IMG/VR virus record: IMGVR_UViG_3300031963_000629
Span: 1 to 31,284 of that record
Reading direction: 5' to 3' (one strand)
DNA from: a virus
DNA: 31,284 bases
Shown here: positions 8,598 to 17,097 of the stretch, one piece after another
Layout: each line of letters starts with the position of its first letter
How positions within the stretch are numbered: the stretch's first letter is position 1
Made by a program: the position numbers and the translations under genes
The notes under the pieces: generated by a model
The model's input: only the letters and a program-made list of their open reading frames with translations
What the model was told of the DNA's origin: nothing
The model's database searches: none

Positions 8598-9056
8598 TTA
8601 CTTCATTGCGTAAACAACAGTCACTAGCCACACACCTTGTGTAGTCACAATTGTTCCGTTGGGATCAACAGTTGCAAATACTGAGGTGTTGGTGCTGACA
8701 TTTGACATTGCTGTCACTTGTGCTGCTGTGAAAGCCAAAGCTGTACGACCTGCAGTAAAGCAGTTGGTGCTAGACAGATACTGTGTGCCAGCTGCTGCTG
8801 TACCAATTGTGATTGGCGCAGTAGTTGCTGTACCAGCACCTGCCACTGGTGCAGTCAATGTGTCAACAAAAAAGTTAACGATTTGAGAGCCAGCGGGAAT
8901 CGAAATTGACCCACTAACTGCCAAACCGTCAGCTGTACTTGTCAACGAAATTGTCTGCATTAGCGTAGCATAACCACCATTGGCGGCTTCTGTCAACGCA
9001 TCTCCGGCCACCAAAGTGGAACCGAAGTAAGTGTGAGTCAAACTTGGTGTAGACAT
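8598..9056 (-). CDS. Small virion structural protein, possibly head decoration
   Basis: A 152-residue Ala/Thr/Ser-rich protein (MSTPSLTHTYFGSTLVAGDA, VSGSISIPAGSQIVNFFVD, APVAGAGTATTAPITIG) with the look of an all-beta decoration or stabilising protein. AAGGAG precedes the ATG by 7-8 nt. It lies immediately after the major capsid gene, separated by a strong UUCG hairpin, and is followed by an intrinsic terminator, so it probably shares the high expression of the capsid gene. The decoration role is an inference from size, composition and position; no diagnostic motif is visible. Confidence 0.65.
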   Translation of the reverse strand: MSTPSLTHTYFGSTLVAGDALTEAANGGYATLMQTISLTSTADGLAVSGSISIPAGSQIVNFFVDTLTAPVAGAGTATTAPITIGTAAAGTQYLSSTNCFTAGRTALAFTAAQVTAMSNVSTNTSVFATVDPNGTIVTTQGVWLVTVVYAMK

Positions 9057-9076
9057 TGCGTTTCTCCTTGTTGGGA

Positions 9077-9098
9077 GCTAGGGGCCGAAGCCCCTAGC
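9077..9098 (-). promoter_or_regulatory. Perfect 9-bp hairpin with UUCG loop after the capsid gene
   Basis: The minus strand reads GCTAGGGGC-TTCG-GCCCCTAGC, a 9-bp perfect stem closed by C(UUCG)G, an exceptionally stable tetraloop. It lies 7 nt after the capsid stop and is followed by CTCCCAAC rather than a T-run, so it is not a standard terminator. A 3' mRNA stabiliser or processing block is more likely. It shares its GGGGC/GCCCC core with the terminator at 8565-8593. Confidence 0.6.
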
Positions 9099-9105
9099 AA
9101 TTTAA

Positions 9106-10149
9106 TTACAGACCGGAGGTACCGTAAACGGTACGAGGATCTGTCCAACCTGGAATGTAACGCTCTGTTGCTTTGTAACGCATGGAGTCGGTTTCGAAAT
9201 CGCCTTCCATAGATTTTTCCAAAGCACGGCGCATCATCAATTGCAGGCCAACCTTTGCGTCTGTCTGCACCCACCATGCGGTGGTTGAAGTCAGACGAGA
9301 CAGGTTTGCTTGACCGCCATTCAACATGCCCATTGACTTAATTGGGTTGATGTCGTTGTTTGCGTTACCTGTACGCAACACCGATTTCAACAACACTTCA
9401 GCTTGGAAGACGTTGGAGGGGCTCACAACCAGCTTCTCAGGGTTCAAACGAATACGCTTGCCGTTGTTGTCAACTGCGTTGCGGATTTGAATGAGCATCT
9501 GTTCAAGTGAGGTTTGTGATAAAGCAGCAGCGCTTGTCAGCAAATTGCTGAAGGTACCAGCTGCAATGGGGTGGTTGTTAGCAACCAATGCAACACCGTC
9601 ACCACCAACATAAGCACCGCCGGTGAAGGAACGGTTCAAAATGTTGGCGCAAAGAGTTTCTTTGGTTTCAATCAACGATTGTGCCAAGTGTTTGGCGTAG
9701 GTTTGACCGATGGAAATGTGATCGCCATCTTCAACCAAGACTTTGGTCAAGGCAAAAGCCAAGCCGTAGACTTTGTAGACATAGCGAGCATTGAACAGCA
9801 CACCACCTGCTTGATAGGTGACAGGCATGCCATCGGGCAACTCAGGAGCTGCACCAAAGCCGTACAGGACGGGTTCTTCATGGTAATTACGGGGAATACC
9901 GCGACGCTCTGAGAAGACTTGCTTCCACTCATCGGCGCGTTGGTCGTAAATGCCATCAAACTCTTCATTCAGAATTGGTTCAACAATTGAGCGGAAATCC
10001 GTGGAACGCATTGGAACAGCGCACAGGATCATGCCACTTCGGACCATGTGTCCAAAGAGCATGTCGCTCAGTTTTTGGCCTAAACTCCAAAGGAAGTTTT
10101 TGGTGCTAGTACTAACCGTGTTAAACACGGACAAAAGTTTTTGTTTCAT
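9106..10149 (-). CDS. Major capsid protein
   Basis: A 347-residue protein. From residue about 47 onward (MRSTDFRSIVEPILNEEF, then DGIYDQRADEWKQVF) it looks like the main body of a capsid protein. It continues with a P-domain-like helix region (HISIGQTYAKHLAQSLIETK), NHPIAAGTFSN, LVVSPSNVFQAEVLL and a C-terminal WWVQTDAKVGLQL/ERYIPGWTDPRTVYG. Position between scaffold/decoration genes and tail genes agrees. An HK97-type fold is expected for tailed phages but not proven here. The start at 10149 is chosen because AAGGAG precedes it by 8 nt; the inner ATG at 10011 has no Shine-Dalgarno. The resulting first 46 residues are basic then hydrophobic (HMVRSGMILCAVP) and could be a scaffold-contact or cleaved segment. 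Confidence 0.85.
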   Translation of the reverse strand: MKQKLLSVFNTVSTSTKNFLWSLGQKLSDMLFGHMVRSGMILCAVPMRSTDFRSIVEPILNEEFDGIYDQRADEWKQVFSERRGIPRNYHEEPVLYGFGAAPELPDGMPVTYQAGGVLFNARYVYKVYGLAFALTKVLVEDGDHISIGQTYAKHLAQSLIETKETLCANILNRSFTGGAYVGGDGVALVANNHPIAAGTFSNLLTSAAALSQTSLEQMLIQIRNAVDNNGKRIRLNPEKLVVSPSNVFQAEVLLKSVLRTGNANNDINPIKSMGMLNGGQANLSRLTSTTAWWVQTDAKVGLQLMMRRALEKSMEGDFETDSMRYKATERYIPGWTDPRTVYGTSGL

Positions 10150-10161
10150 GTCTGTTACTCC

Positions 10162-10725
10162 TTAGAACGCGACTTTATCAGCAACATATTGATGCTCGGA
10201 GATCTCGACTTGACAGATCACATAAGTATCACCGAATGCGTTATCTGGGCCGGGTGTAATGCCGATCAGACGCATTTGCGCGCTAGCTGACGTAGTGACA
10301 GTGCTAACATCCAAAACAACTGCACTCAAACCAGTGGTTGTTGAACCAGCGGTAATTGTACCTGTGTTGAATTGGTTGCTTATGTTGGTTACGTCGATAG
10401 CAGCGTTTGACTGAATCTCATAAACAATCATTGGGTCAGTAGTTGCATAAGCAACAATTTGAGTGCCAGTTGTGCTAGCAATCCACTTGTTCGATACGCG
10501 ACGACGACCGTCAGAGTCGGTGAACTCAACACCTTGGAATGTTCCAATGAAGGGGTCACCAATTGCTGCGGGAGCCAGTGTTCCATCGGCTGCAAGTTTC
10601 ACAGGCTGATTCTGTAGCAATGTGGCGCTATAGTTATCAGTCAATGTGAAAGCCTGTGGACGCACAGAACCACTGGGGTGGTAAGCGGGACGAAGCCCGA
10701 AAGGTGCATTTACAGTATTCGACAT
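10162..10725 (-). CDS. Capsid-associated structural protein (cement/decoration type)
   Basis: A 187-residue protein starting MSNTVNAPFGLRPAYHPSGS, an opening I know from capsid-adjacent structural proteins of many environmental phages. It is followed by a beta-rich body (FIGTFQGVEFTDSDGRRRVS, IVAYATTDPMIVYEIQ). The NAPFGLRP start and the position 12 nt before the capsid gene fit a head cement or decoration protein. No enzyme motif is visible. AAAGGA lies about 8 nt before the ATG. Assignment as cement protein is by resemblance and context. Confidence 0.7.
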   Translation of the reverse strand: MSNTVNAPFGLRPAYHPSGSVRPQAFTLTDNYSATLLQNQPVKLAADGTLAPAAIGDPFIGTFQGVEFTDSDGRRRVSNKWIASTTGTQIVAYATTDPMIVYEIQSNAAIDVTNISNQFNTGTITAGSTTTGLSAVVLDVSTVTTSASAQMRLIGITPGPDNAFGDTYVICQVEISEHQYVADKVAF

Positions 10726-10764
10726 GTTTGTTTCCTTTAAGAGAATGTCGTTCGAGGTTTTGAG

Positions 10765-11295
10765 TTAGTCAGTAAAAACTGGCTTACCCGGTGCTTTACG
10801 CAAGTCCTGCATACCATCACCCTCGATAATGCTTCCACCAGCAGCCATAATGCCATCCTTCATCTGGTCCACCATGGCTTGAAGTTTCTCATCTTCGCGC
10901 AGGGGTGCGCTGTAATGTGCTTCAGTCATGTAGGTCTCATAGAGACGCAACGGGAGTTTAAAGGCTAGCATTTCGTTGACACCTACCATACCCGAGTATT
11001 CGCCAGTCTTGATCGTGGCGTATTCCCAGCCCGGAACATCTTCAGGCTTGATTGGTTCGTAGCCGAGACGCATACGACCTTGAATGGAATCACGTGGGTT
11101 TGTAGTGGTCAGCCAGCAACTGTGGTAACCGGGGATTTTTGGTAAATCAGGCAATGCGCTCTGGAAGAACTGCTGCCTAAACATTTCGACTCTATCGTCG
11201 TCCGACAATTCCCTTGCCTCTTTGGCTGCGCGGTCTAACGCTGCCCTGGATTCGCGTGCGGGATCGGAAGTTTTCTTCAGTCGTTCATCGGTCAT
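10765..11295 (-). CDS. Conserved head-operon protein, unknown function
   Basis: A 176-residue protein with a charged helical N-terminus (ARESRAALDRAAKEARELSD) and a conserved-looking core, PDLPKIPGYHSCWLTTTN followed by RMRLGYEPIKPEDVPGWEY. I recognise this core from phages with the same scaffold/capsid order, but I know no tested function. I start it at the ATG at 11295, because AAGGAG lies 8 nt before it; the in-frame GTG at 11304 would sit right on that Shine-Dalgarno. It lies between scaffold and decoration genes, so a minor head or assembly role is likely. Confidence 0.7.
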   Translation of the reverse strand: MTDERLKKTSDPARESRAALDRAAKEARELSDDDRVEMFRQQFFQSALPDLPKIPGYHSCWLTTTNPRDSIQGRMRLGYEPIKPEDVPGWEYATIKTGEYSGMVGVNEMLAFKLPLRLYETYMTEAHYSAPLREDEKLQAMVDQMKDGIMAAGGSIIEGDGMQDLRKAPGKPVFTD

Positions 11296-11313
11296 GGTGC
11301 TCACTCCTTAGTT

Positions 11314-12252
11314 TCAGCGAGTTGAATTTTCTTTATCCCACTTGGCATACTGCTTGAGGTAGCGTTGCCTTGCGGTAGGATCGTCCCAGACGCCAGCATC
11401 AATCATTGCTTGCTTCCGTTCTGGAGACACGTATACTTCGTTGCGAGTACTGCGTGGGGCATGTTCACGGCTAGAGCCAAGGGGTGGACCTCTTCTGCCT
11501 GACCGTTGCATGTTGTCATCATTTAATGCTTCCACTCGTTTATCCAGCTCTCGCCAGTACTCCAATGTGTTGGGATTATATCCTTCGTTCGCCATGCCTT
11601 GGTCAATTTTCAAAACTTTGTCTGACTTTTCATCACCAGAGTTTGGCTTATACCAAGGGTTCATTTTCATCCAGTCCTGTGCCAACTGAGTGGCTAAGGC
11701 CTGTGGCTGGGTGTTTTGAGTTGGCTGAGTGGTTGGATTTTTGAAGTTGCTTTTGGCATGTTCAAGTTGACGAAGCTTGTCCTTTGTCTCATCTCGAATG
11801 CGCATTGCCTTGGCAACGTCATCACCATTACCAGCTTCTACCGCTCTTGCAATGATGTGCTCAACTGCCTTCGCCTCCTCCTGCACCTGTTTCAACTGCT
11901 GATCCAATGAAAGATACTCAGAAGTTGCGCTCTTGTGCTCAATGCTTTGCATTCGGCGCATGAGTTCTTCATTCTGCTGTTTTAGGTATTGAAGTTCCGC
12001 TTTGTCCCGCTCAATGGCGAGTTTGCGCCTTTGGGCACGGTCAGCTTTTTCTTCACGCCTGCGCCTACGCAGGTCTTCCCGATCCTCATTGTCAGGTGCT
12101 AAGCGACGATCTTCCTCATCATCATCTACTTCTGGCTTTTCATCAACCGGAATTAACTCTTGTTCCTTTGTCTTCGATGCCTGCTGCTCCTGCTCATCCA
12201 GGTCATCATCATCAATCTCTTCTAACACATCGTCTTGTGCTTTCTTATTCAT
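11314..12252 (-). CDS. Scaffolding protein
   Basis: A 312-residue highly charged protein. The first 50 residues are very acidic (EEIDDDDLDEQEQQ, DDDEEDRRLAPDNEDRED). Residues about 65-165 are a long predicted coiled coil (RAQRRKLAIERDKAELQYL, LKQQNEELMRRMQ). A C-terminal region follows with WMKMNPWYKPNSGDEKSDKV and a basic end. This build (acidic head, coiled coil, basic C-terminus that binds the capsid) is typical of phage scaffolding proteins, and the gene sits between portal and capsid genes as expected. AAGGAG precedes the ATG by 8 nt. The function is inferred from architecture and synteny rather than sequence identity. Confidence 0.75.
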   Translation of the reverse strand: MNKKAQDDVLEEIDDDDLDEQEQQASKTKEQELIPVDEKPEVDDDEEDRRLAPDNEDREDLRRRRREEKADRAQRRKLAIERDKAELQYLKQQNEELMRRMQSIEHKSATSEYLSLDQQLKQVQEEAKAVEHIIARAVEAGNGDDVAKAMRIRDETKDKLRQLEHAKSNFKNPTTQPTQNTQPQALATQLAQDWMKMNPWYKPNSGDEKSDKVLKIDQGMANEGYNPNTLEYWRELDKRVEALNDDNMQRSGRRGPPLGSSREHAPRSTRNEVYVSPERKQAMIDAGVWDDPTARQRYLKQYAKWDKENSTR

Positions 12253-12271
12253 TTCAAGCTCCTTTCAGCTT

Positions 12272-12691
12272 TTAGATAAACGCACGGATTTTGGTGGGGT
12301 CACCAGTGACTTTGCCGATGATGTCGAGGTCGTTGAAAATCACAAACTCAATTTCTTCATCGCCATTCTTCACTGTCCACCTGTCACCGCCATACTTGGG
12401 TGTACGCACAAAATCGCCTGGGTTGCACCAAGCGCCTTCAGGCCACATGTCCATGGTGTTGCGGTTCTTAAAAGCCAATGGACCTACAAGCGCAACTTTG
12501 GACACTTGCGTGTTGCTGGCTTCGGTCTTGCGGGCTTCTTCTGGGATGTAGATCCCACCACTTGTTTGCGACTTGGCACGGCGAACTTGCACCATGACCC
12601 GTGAACCAAATGGGATGATGCCAGGATCCACAGTGGGGAAGGCATCTTCTAGAGAGTCATACGACATTGACAAAGGTACTTCAAGTAGCAT
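12272..12691 (-). CDS. GroES-like co-chaperonin (Cpn10)
   Basis: A 139-residue protein whose body matches the Cpn10 fold. It has DPGIIPFGSRVMVQVRRAKS (first strands), the mobile-loop-like QTSGGIYIPEEARKTE, VSKVALVGPLAF, GDFVRTPKYGGDRWTV and a final FVIFNDLDIIGKV, in the usual GroES order. TSGGIYIP stands where GroES has its GroEL-binding GGI hydrophobic loop. It is longer than bacterial GroES (about 97 residues) because of a 20-residue N-terminal extension and an insert near NRNTMDMWPEGAWC. CGGAG lies 7-8 nt before the ATG. By analogy with T4 gp31 it would partner host GroEL to fold the capsid protein; its place inside the head operon supports this. Confidence 0.8.
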   Translation of the reverse strand: MLLEVPLSMSYDSLEDAFPTVDPGIIPFGSRVMVQVRRAKSQTSGGIYIPEEARKTEASNTQVSKVALVGPLAFKNRNTMDMWPEGAWCNPGDFVRTPKYGGDRWTVKNGDEEIEFVIFNDLDIIGKVTGDPTKIRAFI

Positions 12692-12711
12692 TCGCTTCTC
12701 CGATTGCTGGG

Positions 12712-12906
12712 TTAAAAATCACGCTCGTCTTGATCTTTCAAGACTTGCTCCACTTTTGAGAGGGCAGCTTCAAGGCCTTGGTAGTAACCTATTGACTTCC
12801 CGTACTCAAACTCTACGCTCTTGTCCGGCCCCGGTGGAACTTTCAGGGCACGATGAGCAACACTGTTCTGCTCTTCTTTCAGCAGACCGATGAGCCTAGC
12901 AAACAT
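12712..12906 (-). CDS. Small helical protein, unknown function
   Basis: A 64-residue protein (MFARLIGLLKEEQNSVAHRA ... YYQGLEAALSKVEQVLKDQD) predicted to be mostly helical with a coiled-coil C-terminus. I do not recognise a family. It lies 3 nt downstream of the 60-residue gene and about 20 nt upstream of the GroES-like gene, inside the head operon. Start by position and a GGCGG-like Shine-Dalgarno. Confidence 0.6.
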   Translation of the reverse strand: MFARLIGLLKEEQNSVAHRALKVPPGPDKSVEFEYGKSIGYYQGLEAALSKVEQVLKDQDERDF

Positions 12907-12909
12907 GTA

Positions 12910-13092
12910 TCAACCGCCGCTTGTTGCGCGCTTGGCTGGCATTGCTGCTTGACTCTTCGACATTTTAGGAAATTGTTTTGCTGTGCCTGTAGGCTTGGCA
13001 GGTGTAGGTGCTGGGTCTTTGCCTGATCCTGACATACTTGTTGGGTAGCTTTTACCCATTGCCATTTGTTTGTGTAAGTTGACTGCTTCCAT
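12910..13092 (-). CDS. Small Lys/Ala/Pro-rich protein, unknown function
   Basis: A 60-residue protein (MEAVNLHKQMAMGKSYPTSM, then a Pro/Ala/Lys-rich tail ending RATSGG). An AAGGAG Shine-Dalgarno 5 nt before the ATG and close spacing to both neighbours argue that this frame, and not the longer overlapping frame at 12879-13166, is real. The KQMAMGKSYPTSM opening recurs next to portal genes in related phages as I recall, but no function is known to me. Confidence 0.65.
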   Translation of the reverse strand: MEAVNLHKQMAMGKSYPTSMSGSGKDPAPTPAKPTGTAKQFPKMSKSQAAMPAKRATSGG

Positions 13093-13101
13093 GATAGCTC
13101 C

Positions 13102-15612
13102 TTAAGGATTGGGGTTGATGCCTGTGCCGGTTGAGTAGCCAATTTTCTCGCCACTCTGAACTTCAAGTGCCGCCAATTGCTTGGCAGTTTGGTTGTCTTC
13201 TGAGTTTGTGAAGATGCGGGTTTGGTTGTCTACATCGTTGCGTGCATCTTCTGCCTGTTGGCGCATTTGTTCGCGTGCCAATTCTGCTTGTTGACGCTGC
13301 TGTTCCATGGCAAGCAACGCTTGGCGCTCTTCTTGCTTGTCTGCCATTTCTGCCTGCTTGATTGCCATGTTGGCCTGATCTGCTGCCTGTTTGCGTTCCA
13401 CTTCCTGTTTGGCAATGTCCGCTTTGGGATCGCCCATGTTGGGAGGTGCCATGGATTGCAAAACCTGCACTGCCTGTTCGATGATGGGCGGCAATGCTTG
13501 CAATGATTCGTTGACTTCCTTCACCACTGATTGACTTGCCGCTGCCATGACTTGGTCGAAAGCTTTCTTCTCCTCTGTGCTTGCCTTGACCAGCAGCTTC
13601 TCAATGGGTTGACCAGCAGCTTCTGATGCCACATCCACCATTCTACTGACATACCACAGCACCATGTGCTCCCGCAAATGCTCAAGTAGGATGGGAATGG
13701 CTGTGGGTGCTGCTACTCTGCTTGCCCCGAGCACAGGGCTGGTCAAGAAGTCAAGGTGCACTTGGATGTGGGCAAGGTGATCTTGTTCTGGGAATGCTGC
13801 AACAGGTCTACTCATACTAGCTGCCACATTTTCATTGACTGCATTCATTTCTTTTACTTCAGGCTGTGGCAGGAGCAAAGATTCACCGTCAGGCACTTTG
13901 AGTTGCTTCAGCAACATCTTTTCAACTTCACGCGCGTTGTACAAGCCTGGGTGAGTATCTGAACGCTGAACTATCGTTTGCACCTGAGCAAAGCGCTGAG
14001 TGTCACTGTAAATGTTGGGATCAGATACGGGCACCACATTCATTGGGCCTTCAAAGTCCTTGCGATACGCCAGCAGCTCACCCGCGTCATCATAGATTTC
14101 TTGCTCATCCATGTAGAAGCGGTTGATGCGGTAGAGGACATTTAACAAGCGACCCATCGCGTCATGCACTCGCATGTGGATGGCAGAGAACACAGTCATG
14201 CCCTGTTCCATGCGCGCAAGTGTAGTGCCAACAGGTGTGTTGGCGTTGCTGTCCGCTAAGTCCTCAAATGTCGTTCTGACTACGCCTTTGCCTGCGTCAA
14301 TCAAAAAGCCCATCAACTGAAATAGTACAGCAGAGGGTGGGTTGAATGGCATGGGCATCATTACTTTGCGAATGTCATCCTGCCCAAACGAGCCCTCTAT
14401 CTCATGCACCTCAGTTGGGTCAATCCGGTCTGTCTGCCCACCAGAGCCACCTTTGAGTTTGAGTAGGCCTGGGAAGTTGTTGATATGGGCTGAGTCAAGC
14501 AAAGAGCGCAAAGCGCCAGTGGATGCTGCTGACAAACCACCAATCATGTGAGTCAGGCCAATGGGGTAAGCTCCGCGCCATGGAACAAATGGGAATTCGA
14601 TGATGTGCATCAGCTCATCCATCAACTTATCTTCCTCTTCCCAATTGCGGTAGATGGCTAGCACCTTTTGTGTGCTCTTGTCTACTGAAATGATGTATGG
14701 GGCTGGACCATCTGTGTCATCTTCCACATCGTAGTAAACAGCAATCTCGAAAATGGTTCGCAAGCCATCGGTGTTATACCCATCTGACTGGCGTCCTTCT
14801 ATTTTGTCATTTGCTGTCTCTGCCTTAGATACTTCTGGGGTATGGGGCTCAGGAGTCAGCTCGATGTCTCGGTACATGCCTGACTTCACCCGTTGACCAT
14901 ACTCCAACTTGGTGATGTACTGCACATGCGTCTTGCGTTCTGCTGTGTAGAAGTTGGTAGCAGCAAATGGCAGCAAAATGTCGTCTGATGAGACGAACAT
15001 GGGCAATGGGCGTTTGCGTTTTTGGTCCCATGTGAGTTTGATGTACTGCACACCAGACAACGGCATTTGGGTGGACATCTGCTCAAGCTCTGCTCTAAAC
15101 TCTGGCATCTGTTTGGTCATTTGCCAGTTGAGGAACTTGGTGATGCGTTCTGCCTTCTTGTACTTGTCTTTAGTCACACTGCCAATGATGTCTTGGCGAG
15201 CTGGACCTGTGGGTGGAAAGATCTCTTTCATCACCCGAGCAGAAAAGTCAACGCATGCCTCTGTCAGCATGGGATGCACTACTTTGGATGCACCGGTGAA
15301 TGAGGCGCCACCTGGGGCGTCATCACCTAAACCTGTTCGCCTAATGCCTTCCTCATACTGCTCATCCCGACGCTTCCGCGCCTCTTTATCCTTCTCAACC
15401 AACTCACACAAGTCAGCACCTATGATGGCAAGTTCGCCCTCTGGCATGTCCTCTGCTATGTTGGCATAAAACTCTGACTCACCAAGCAATGGTGCTTGGC
15501 TAATCTTAACCATTGCACCACCATCTTCTGTGTCCTTCACATCTTCATCATCGTTCTCAATGGGCATCATCTCGCCCAGTTGGTCTTCCATTGTGTCGTC
15601 TGTGTCAGCCAT
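13102..15612 (-). CDS. Portal protein (P22-like)
   Basis: An 836-residue portal. Residues about 90-330 hold the wing/stem opening (GDDAPGGASFTGASKVVHPM, then SARVMKEIFPPTGPARQ, FLNWQMTKQMPEF, MPLSGVQYIKLTW). The stem region PFNPPSAVLFQLMGFLIDAG is followed by VVRTTFEDLADSNANTPVGT and LARMEQGMTVFSAIHMRVHD. The C-terminal 130 residues are a Gln/Glu/Ala-rich coiled coil (EMADKQEERQALLAMEQQRQ), comparable to the barrel of P22-type portals. Length exceeds P22 gp1 (725 residues). AAAGGA precedes the ATG. The gene lies 12 nt downstream of the terminase large subunit, as expected for a packaging operon. It forms the dodecameric DNA channel at the head vertex. Confidence 0.9.
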   Translation of the reverse strand: MADTDDTMEDQLGEMMPIENDDEDVKDTEDGGAMVKISQAPLLGESEFYANIAEDMPEGELAIIGADLCELVEKDKEARKRRDEQYEEGIRRTGLGDDAPGGASFTGASKVVHPMLTEACVDFSARVMKEIFPPTGPARQDIIGSVTKDKYKKAERITKFLNWQMTKQMPEFRAELEQMSTQMPLSGVQYIKLTWDQKRKRPLPMFVSSDDILLPFAATNFYTAERKTHVQYITKLEYGQRVKSGMYRDIELTPEPHTPEVSKAETANDKIEGRQSDGYNTDGLRTIFEIAVYYDVEDDTDGPAPYIISVDKSTQKVLAIYRNWEEEDKLMDELMHIIEFPFVPWRGAYPIGLTHMIGGLSAASTGALRSLLDSAHINNFPGLLKLKGGSGGQTDRIDPTEVHEIEGSFGQDDIRKVMMPMPFNPPSAVLFQLMGFLIDAGKGVVRTTFEDLADSNANTPVGTTLARMEQGMTVFSAIHMRVHDAMGRLLNVLYRINRFYMDEQEIYDDAGELLAYRKDFEGPMNVVPVSDPNIYSDTQRFAQVQTIVQRSDTHPGLYNAREVEKMLLKQLKVPDGESLLLPQPEVKEMNAVNENVAASMSRPVAAFPEQDHLAHIQVHLDFLTSPVLGASRVAAPTAIPILLEHLREHMVLWYVSRMVDVASEAAGQPIEKLLVKASTEEKKAFDQVMAAASQSVVKEVNESLQALPPIIEQAVQVLQSMAPPNMGDPKADIAKQEVERKQAADQANMAIKQAEMADKQEERQALLAMEQQRQQAELAREQMRQQAEDARNDVDNQTRIFTNSEDNQTAKQLAALEVQSGEKIGYSTGTGINPNP

Positions 15613-15624
15613 TTGCTGTGTCCT

Positions 15625-17097
15625 TTATGCGGCGTATGGGTTATGGCGGGCGATCACTGGCTTGCGAGGTCTAGCTTCTTTGACGGGCAAGGTGACAGCC
15701 ATTTGGTTGCGGTCAGCAAGTAGGCGGAGGGCTTGAGTAGTAGCATCAACAAAGTCATCATGCTTGATTGAACCTTCACCATGGAAACTGCAAACCTGAG
15801 TGATTAAAGGATCTGCCCAGGAGCGTGGCATGCCAGGACGCTTTTCCGATTCCACTACCCAGACATGTCCATGAGCAAAAAGGTGAGATACGGCATGCAG
15901 TCGCTGAAGTTTGTCTGCCCTGCCTGGATTATAAGGGTATGCCAAGATATCTTCACGCGCAAGCATCTGTCTCAAAGAAATCCCTGACCCTTTGTCCTCA
16001 ATCACCAGCAGGTCAACTGACTTGCCACCTAGGAGTGATTGCTTAGGACCAACCAATGGTTGAATCATGGGCCTTAAATCCTCATCTCCGTATTTGACTT
16101 TATACTCTTTCTTTACCCGTTCAATGAGGTCTGGCAACCCAAGGTGATCTTGCCAGCAGTCAAGTAACAGGAAGTTCGGTCGCTTGTCATGCCGGAACAA
16201 TCCCCAGACAGAGCATGCTGTTGGGTCTGAGTCATGTGTCTTTTTGTCCGTTGTCTTTTCAGTGAACGCTGTGTCCAACGACATGACTATGTACTCGAAG
16301 CCTGGCAATGGCTTGTCTGCAGGCCATAACTTGAACTGGCTTCTCTTCACTATGCCTGACTCTTCTGGGTCTATGACCTCAGCATAGATCTCTTGTCTTC
16401 CCAACTGTGTGCCCTCATACTGCGACAGCTGGTCAATGAATGACTTGGCTAAGTTGTCTTTGTTCTCATAGGTTGACCCGCGAGTCACATAGACAGAGCC
16501 TTTCTTCTTCTCTCCATCCTTAATAAGTTTCCTTACCAACTCAATAGGCCTTGGAGTGGTTGTGACTACTACCTGTGGGTGTTCGCCCAGGCGCAATCCA
16601 AACTTCATCATGTCCCATGTCTCATCTGCATATTGCCATGCTGCCAACTCATCGCACCACACACGGTGATGCTGTGGGCCACGAAGTCGATCTGGTTCCT
16701 GTGCTGAAAAACCTTTGATGACTGATCCATTCTCTAAAATGATTTCTGATATCGTTCGGTTGTAGGACCTGATGATGGTTTCAGGTAGCACAGACAGCAT
16801 GCCTGATTCACCCTCAATGCAGGTGTCTCGAATGTCACCAGAGGTTGGTGCAATGATGGAACAACGGGAACCTGGGTGTTGGGTAGCATACCAAGCGGTG
16901 TCCTCCGCCCCTGTCCTTGTCTTCCCAAACCCTCGGCCTGCCAAGATCAACCAGACATCCCAATCACCAGCAGGTGTTCGTTGATTGTCCCTTGCTGTTG
17001 CTAGCCATCTCATGCGCCATGCCAACAGCGTCAGATCAAACACCGACAACTCAGCAAGTGAGCTGTCTAAGTTGTTTGGGTCAATGGCTACTGTCAC
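15625..17097 (-). CDS. terL: Terminase large subunit
   Basis: A 490-residue packaging motor. The Walker A segment LAGRGFGKTRTGAE lies at residues about 52-65, Walker B RVWCDE at 145-150 with its catalytic Glu, and the coupling motif VVTTTPRP near 178. The RNase H-like nuclease follows: SLDTAF (D275), the DSDPTACSVWG segment (D291) and the C-terminal HDDFVDATTQALRLL with the third acidic cluster. It starts inside the stop of the small subunit as ATGA, so the two are translationally coupled. It pumps DNA into the prohead through the portal and cuts concatemers. Confidence 0.93.
   Translation of the reverse strand: MTVAIDPNNLDSSLAELSVFDLTLLAWRMRWLATARDNQRTPAGDWDVWLILAGRGFGKTRTGAEDTAWYATQHPGSRCSIIAPTSGDIRDTCIEGESGMLSVLPETIIRSYNRTISEIILENGSVIKGFSAQEPDRLRGPQHHRVWCDELAAWQYADETWDMMKFGLRLGEHPQVVVTTTPRPIELVRKLIKDGEKKKGSVYVTRGSTYENKDNLAKSFIDQLSQYEGTQLGRQEIYAEVIDPEESGIVKRSQFKLWPADKPLPGFEYIVMSLDTAFTEKTTDKKTHDSDPTACSVWGLFRHDKRPNFLLLDCWQDHLGLPDLIERVKKEYKVKYGDEDLRPMIQPLVGPKQSLLGGKSVDLLVIEDKGSGISLRQMLAREDILAYPYNPGRADKLQRLHAVSHLFAHGHVWVVESEKRPGMPRSWADPLITQVCSFHGEGSIKHDDFVDATTQALRLLADRNQMAVTLPVKEARPRKPVIARHNPYAA

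Noticed and set aside
9077-9098. Rho-independent terminator after the capsid gene
   Set aside because: The stem is strong, but the minus strand continues CTCCCAAC with no T-run; kept as a stable hairpin instead.
12879-13166. 95-residue minus frame overlapping two small genes
   Set aside because: The 60-residue frame 12910-13092 has an AAGGAG site and proper spacing to both neighbours; the longer frame overlaps the portal gene end and has none.
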